10,037 nt of DNA from contig CAJPTS010000046.1 of NCBI GenBank assembly GCA_905373625.1, forward strand, positions 1-10,037, given 5' to 3'. Each line of letters starts with the position of its first letter. The first letter of the stretch is position 1. Below the pieces are notes generated by a model. That model was not told the DNA's origin, ran no database searches, and saw nothing but the letters and a program-made list of their open reading frames with translations. Of this stretch, positions 6,881 through 10,037 are shown in pieces. Origin of the DNA: Bacteroidia bacterium (GTDB lineage Bacteria; Bacteroidota; Bacteroidia; Bacteroidales; CAJPTX01). A program made the position numbers and the translations under genes.

Positions 6881-6902
6881 TTTTGTTCCTGTTTGAACAA
6901 AA
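6881..6902. repeat. Perfect 8-bp inverted repeat TTTTGTTC-N6-GAACAAAA
   Basis: Arms at 6881-6888 and 6895-6902 around CTGTTT, in the 284-bp gap (6740-7023) between the ABC permease and the pRiA4b-like gene. It is A+T-rich, so it would be a weak hairpin. A dimeric regulator site upstream of the miaA-cluster promoter, or a weak bidirectional terminator for the permease gene, are both possible. The rest of the gap holds the promoter box, a self-complementary ATGCATGCAT (6949-6958) and no credible gene. Confidence 0.45.
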
Positions 6903-7023
6903 ATTTTAATCAGAAGGAGCTTATGTTGCTCTCATTCGTGCACAGGTTATGCATGCATCGCCTTTACGGCTTGCAGTCCTGACGCGGTTTTAATGTAACG
7001 CGACGGCGGGTAGCGTACAATGC

Positions 7024-8295
7024 TTATATGCTGGAATCTATCGCTTTAACAGGATCGAGATTGGCAGCATTGCGTGCGGGCAAATACCCAGAGATTACGC
7101 CAATTATTACGGCTAGCACCAACCCAAAAAACAGATGCGTAAAAGCGAACGAGAGGGTAAAGTCAGTGGCTGAGCCAACAATCTGGGCGATGATACGAAG
7201 CAGAACTAACCCGAACAGCCCGCCCAAAAGCGAAAGAAGTGTAGACTCGAAAAGGAACTGTAGCAGTATGAACCACTTCTTAGCGCCGAGGGATTTCTGT
7301 ATGCCGATGATCTTTGTTCGTTCTTTCACCGAGACGAACATAATATTCGCAATACCAAAGCCTCCCACCAAGATAGAGACCCCGCCGATAAGTAGCCCTG
7401 CCAGATTGAGTGCACCGAAAACCGAATCGAGCTGGCTTTGCATCGCATCCAAGCTGTTCAGTGAAAAATCATCTTCTTGTGTGGGACGTAAGCCATGTTG
7501 AGCACGCAGTACGCGTCGTGCGTCATCCATAAATTCCTCCTTGGAGTATCCTGCAAGAGAAGTAAGCGCTATAGAAGCGTAGGAGCGACGCGTGTTGACA
7601 ATGCGACGGATGTAATTATAGGTGACCAGTACATTCTCATCTACAGACATGCCAAATATTGAGGAGCCCTGCTCTTTTGTAATCCCGATAATTAAAATAG
7701 GGAAGCCAGCCACTTTAATGGTTTTACCCACAGCATTGCCGTCGGGGAATAGTTGGTAAGCAAGTGTATGTCCCAGAACAACGCTACTGCTACCTTGGTC
7801 GTACTCTTGTTGGGAGAAGAAGCGCCCCTTCTCAATATCAATGTCTAGTACCTTAGCAAATTCGGGCGTAAAGCCAAAAAGTTGCGTCCCCTCAGTGCGA
7901 TTGTGCTTGTATTCGACGGTGGTGCGAGTGGCGAGGCGCATACCGACAGAGGCTATGCAACGTCCGTTATTTTTGAGGGCGAGATAATCATCATATTTGG
8001 GTTGCGGACGGCGGGCATACTTCCACCACGGGCTGTCGGGACCACCTTGCCACGGCCATTTCTCTACGTATACCACGTTGTTACCGAGTTTGCTGAGTGA
8101 CGCCGTAACACCCTCCTTCATAGAATCTATGACAATGAATATGGCTACGATGGTAAATATGCCTATGGTTACGCCGAGCAGCGAGAGGAAGGTGCGTAAT
8201 TTGTTACTGCGGATGTATTGCAATACGAAAGATATGGCATCTATTACGAGACCTTGGGTAAGGTTTAGACGTTTGAAAAAGCGGGTTACATCCAT
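7024..8295 (-). CDS. ABC transporter permease, MacB/FtsX type
   Basis: Inner-membrane permease of the MacB-like type VII ABC exporter class, which couples cytoplasmic ATP hydrolysis to extracytoplasmic motions that move peptides, drugs or lipoproteins. The 423-aa protein has the family layout: one helix at about 37-58, a large periplasmic MacB_PCD domain (about 60-290), and three C-terminal helices at about 297-320, 346-370 and 384-404. Family motifs are RSNKLRTFLSLLGVTIGI (29-46), VKERTKIIGIQKSLGAKK (323-340) in the coupling loop between helices two and three, and PARNAANLDPVKAI (406-419). The ATG at 8293-8295 has no Shine-Dalgarno. No ATPase or membrane-fusion partner is adjacent: a strong terminator separates it from pepP upstream and a 284-bp gap follows. 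The ATPase must be elsewhere. Substrate unknown. Confidence 0.9.
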   Translation of the reverse strand: MDVTRFFKRLNLTQGLVIDAISFVLQYIRSNKLRTFLSLLGVTIGIFTIVAIFIVIDSMKEGVTASLSKLGNNVVYVEKWPWQGGPDSPWWKYARRPQPKYDDYLALKNNGRCIASVGMRLATRTTVEYKHNRTEGTQLFGFTPEFAKVLDIDIEKGRFFSQQEYDQGSSSVVLGHTLAYQLFPDGNAVGKTIKVAGFPILIIGITKEQGSSIFGMSVDENVLVTYNYIRRIVNTRRSYASIALTSLAGYSKEEFMDDARRVLRAQHGLRPTQEDDFSLNSLDAMQSQLDSVFGALNLAGLLIGGVSILVGGFGIANIMFVSVKERTKIIGIQKSLGAKKWFILLQFLFESTLLSLLGGLFGLVLLRIIAQIVGSATDFTLSFAFTHLFFGLVLAVIIGVISGYLPARNAANLDPVKAIDSSI

Positions 8296-8358
8296 AGTAG
8301 TGCGTATTAAATCTGTAGTAAAGGTATAAAAGATGCCTGATTGCGGGCGAGTGACGGC

Positions 8359-8390
8359 AAAAAAAGCGGCGCACTGATTTAGTACGCCGC
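8359..8390 (-). terminator. Strong intrinsic terminator after pepP
   Basis: Minus strand: GCGGCG (8385-8390) pairs perfectly with CGCCGC (8366-8371). After one mismatch, three more pairs lead to a 5-nt loop, and the stem is followed directly by seven T (8359-8365). It begins 35 nt past the pepP stop. The plus strand lacks a T-run, so it acts only leftward. It separates pepP from the downstream ABC permease gene, which therefore needs its own promoter. Confidence 0.9.
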
Positions 8391-8425
8391 AACAATAACT
8401 TTATTTAGCTATCTGAAGATGCACC

Positions 8426-9820
8426 CTATTTAGAATTCATAGTAGCAATGACATCTTCGGGCTTGATCGGGATCTGTTTTTTCCCGATGAGGCGGCAGCC
8501 GTTGTCCGTGATCAAGATGTCGTCCTCTAGCCTGATACCACCGAAGGTGCGGAAGGCGTCAAGACGATCGAAGTTGATGTACTCCGTGTTGATATGTTCA
8601 GCCTTCCACTTATCTATGAGGGCGGGAATAAAGTATATCCCTGGCTCTACGGTAACTACGAAGCCTTTTTGCAACTTGCGACCGAAGCGGAGTCTCGAGG
8701 TGCCAAATTGTTCACTTCGTTTTATTTCATCATCGTAGCCTACAAAATTCTCGTTGAGTCCTTCCATATCGTGGGTATCCAGCCCCATCATATGACCCAG
8801 CCCGTGAGGCATAAACAGCGCATGTGCGCCATTGACTACAGAGTCTTGCAGATTGCCCTTCATAATACCCAACGCCTGCAGACCTTCCACAAGCTTCTCA
8901 CAAGCTTTCAGATGTATGTCTTTGTAGGGAACCCCTGGTTTAGACATCTCTATGCCGCAATCATGGGCTGCAAGAACGGTGTTGTATACTGCTAGTTGCT
9001 CGTCTGTAAATTTGCCACTCACGGGGGTTACACGCGTATGATCCGAGGCATAATGTAGCTCAGACTCTGCACCACAATCCACGAGCAGGAGACGCCCTTC
9101 TTTCAACACTTGAGAGTGATCTTCGTTATGCAGCGTCTGACCATTCTGTGACAGGATGGTAGAAAAGGAGGTCATATGACCGAAGCTGTGTGCTATCCCC
9201 TCAAGAACGCCTGCAATTATGTGTTCATGGTTACCTGGGGTGGTTAGCTGCATGGCTGCCACGTGCATCTTGTACCCGACTTCGGCAATGCGATCCAACT
9301 CTTCTATTTCGCATTCTTGTTTCACCGAGCGTTGTTTGATTACGGCTAGAACGAGCTCTTCAGACACGTAGTTCTTTACGGCATTAGGCATGACGCCCAG
9401 CCAATTGCTCAGGGTTATAAGGTGTGCGGCGCGATACGGAGGAAGGAAATGTATAGGACGCCCTGTCTTTATAGCTTGTGTTAGTACCTTCGGAACGTCT
9501 TCAAGCGGACGTGTGGAGGCTACACCAACTTTTTTGGCAAGCTCCGCGATGGTGGGTTGAGGACCCATCCAGATGAGGTTGTCCATAGAGATGTCGTCGC
9601 CGAAGAGAATATCATGCCCACCTTCTAGATCCATAATCCCCACAAAATCGGGTCTATCGATCCCAAAATAATAGAGGAAGTTACTGTCCTGTCGGAATTT
9701 ATAGCAATTGTCGGGGTAGTTGATCGGCGAATAGGTGTTCCCGAGGAACAGTATTAGCCCTTTTCGGAGCATCGCGCGTAATGCGTTACGGCGACTACTA
9801 TATACACTAGGGTCAAACAT
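8426..9820 (-). CDS. pepP: Xaa-Pro aminopeptidase (M24B, aminopeptidase P)
   Basis: Dimetal hydrolase that removes the N-terminal residue from peptides with proline in second place; no signal peptide, so cytoplasmic. The 464-aa protein has the aminopeptidase P N-terminal domain (about 1-150, with YKFRQDSNFLYYFGI at 40-54) and the pita-bread catalytic domain. All five metal ligands are seen: Asp248 and Asp260 (VDCGAESELHYASD), His343 (HGLGH, 339-343), Glu392 (VEPGIYF) and Glu432 (GGIRLEDD). The catalytic histidines His339 and His350 are also present. Asp248 to Asp260 is one residue wider than in E. coli PepP. It appears monocistronic: an exact TAnnTTTG box lies about 40 nt upstream of the ATG and a strong terminator follows. 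The ATG at 9818-9820 sits right before the first conserved segment and lacks a Shine-Dalgarno. Confidence 0.93.
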   Translation of the reverse strand: MFDPSVYSSRRNALRAMLRKGLILFLGNTYSPINYPDNCYKFRQDSNFLYYFGIDRPDFVGIMDLEGGHDILFGDDISMDNLIWMGPQPTIAELAKKVGVASTRPLEDVPKVLTQAIKTGRPIHFLPPYRAAHLITLSNWLGVMPNAVKNYVSEELVLAVIKQRSVKQECEIEELDRIAEVGYKMHVAAMQLTTPGNHEHIIAGVLEGIAHSFGHMTSFSTILSQNGQTLHNEDHSQVLKEGRLLLVDCGAESELHYASDHTRVTPVSGKFTDEQLAVYNTVLAAHDCGIEMSKPGVPYKDIHLKACEKLVEGLQALGIMKGNLQDSVVNGAHALFMPHGLGHMMGLDTHDMEGLNENFVGYDDEIKRSEQFGTSRLRFGRKLQKGFVVTVEPGIYFIPALIDKWKAEHINTEYINFDRLDAFRTFGGIRLEDDILITDNGCRLIGKKQIPIKPEDVIATMNSK

Positions 9821-9859
9821 TATTTATGCTGTCTGTTGTTTAGAAACCTTCTTATTGAA

Positions 9860-9892
9860 CAAATATAGTAAACTTTTGCTTGCAAACGACAA
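9860..9892 (-). promoter_or_regulatory. Putative pepP promoter
   Basis: Minus strand TATATTTG (9860-9867) is an exact TAnnTTTG match. Candidate -33 elements are a TTG 22 bp upstream (9890-9892, slightly far) or a TTTG 15 bp upstream (9883-9886, too near). The leader would be about 35 nt. The box is convincing; the choice of -33 is not. Confidence 0.5.
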
Positions 9893-9897
9893 CAGGC

Positions 9898-9911
9898 GAG
9901 AGACGAGAGAC
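9898..9911. repeat. Tandem GAGAGAC x2
   Basis: Two perfect adjacent 7-bp copies (9898-9904, 9905-9911), at the start of a repeat-rich stretch upstream of pepP that runs to the window edge. Confidence 0.6.
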
Positions 9912-9916
9912 AAATC

Positions 9917-9948
9917 AGTTAAAAGTGAAAAGTTAAGAGTTAAAAGTG
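9917..9948. repeat. Direct repeat AGTTAAAAGTG x2, 21-bp period
   Basis: Identical 11-bp copies at 9917-9927 and 9938-9948, with the spacer AAAAGTTAAG built from the same words. The pattern looks like low-complexity repeats found between genes in some Bacteroidetes and cyanobacteria (recollection only). No coding signal. Confidence 0.6.
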
Positions 9949-9953
9949 CGTTT

Positions 9954-10025
9954 GTAGGGGCGTTGCCCGCAACGCCCAGAAATCGTTATAAATCAATTAG
10001 TTTCGTAGGGGCGAGGCGCGCAACG
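9954..10025. repeat. Two copies of a GTAGGGGCG palindromic intergenic element
   Basis: Copy one (9954-9977) contains GGGCGTTGC and GCAACGCCC, perfect 9-bp inverted arms two bases apart. Copy two (10005-10025) matches the first 21 bases at 18 positions: GTAGGGGCG and GCAACG are kept while the centre differs, and its own outer arms TTCGT (10002-10006) and ACGAA (10022-10026) pair. They are 51 bp apart, start to start. This resembles REP-like dispersed elements. No transposase is nearby in the window. Confidence 0.6.
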
Positions 10026-10037
10026 AATTTAGGTACT

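Noticed and set aside
6949..6958. Self-complementary ATGCATGCAT
   Set aside because: Short alternating sequence that is symmetrical by composition; no second copy or linked promoter.
6923..6982. 19-codon plus-strand ORF with an AGAAGGAG just upstream (starts ATG TTG CTC)
   Set aside because: Very short, spacing from the purine run is tight (about 3 nt), no recognised peptide, no following gene on that strand for it to control, and no clear promoter.
8319..8326. TACCTTTA on the minus strand as promoter box of the ABC permease
   Set aside because: Matches TAnnTTTG at 7 of 8 allowed positions (last base wrong) and has no -33 element at suitable spacing; plausible but too weak to annotate.
9898..10037. 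CRISPR array at the right edge
   Set aside because: The repeats are short, of different kinds and not regularly spaced with unique spacers; no cas gene is present.

Overview
The window looks like ordinary chromosome from a member of the Bacteroidota, most likely the order Bacteroidales and possibly near Porphyromonas. The reasons are the Na+-translocating NADH:quinone oxidoreductase (Nqr) genes, gene starts that mostly lack a Shine-Dalgarno sequence, exact matches to the Bacteroidetes -7 promoter box TAnnTTTG in three upstream gaps, a short pRiA4b ORF-3-like gene next to miaA, and a base composition that looks close to even. The genus is an inference.

Layout, left to right. Plus strand: the 3' part of nqrE (5' end cut off by the window edge), then complete nqrF, the NADH-oxidising subunit. 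A 269-bp gap follows that is rich in inverted repeats and holds a good plus-strand intrinsic terminator plus a second, weaker terminator-like structure. From there every gene is on the minus strand, so nqrF and recG converge. In transcription order from the right these are: pepP-like Xaa-Pro aminopeptidase (own promoter, strong intrinsic terminator); a MacB/FtsX-type ABC transporter permease; then a tight three-gene cluster of a small pRiA4b ORF-3-like protein, miaA and a membrane-anchored family 2 glycosyltransferase; and finally recG, which appears to have its own promoter.

The genes are mostly housekeeping: respiratory sodium pumping (nqrEF), branch migration and replication restart (recG), tRNA A37 prenylation (miaA) and peptide turnover (pepP). 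The three-gene cluster is packed with a 2-nt gap and a 4-nt ATGA overlap, so it is probably one mRNA. Several starts need care: position 1 is not the nqrE start, miaA has no ATG start available, and recG is better started at an internal ATG than at the upstream TTG.

No mobile element, CRISPR array, rRNA or tRNA gene was seen. The least ordinary parts are non-coding: the structured gap after nqrF, the promoter-bearing gap at 6740-7023 with a perfect 8-bp inverted repeat, and the right edge (about 9898-10037), which carries a 7-bp tandem repeat, an 11-bp direct repeat and two copies of a GTAGGGGCG palindromic element that look like dispersed intergenic repeats. I do not see a convincing new multi-gene system.
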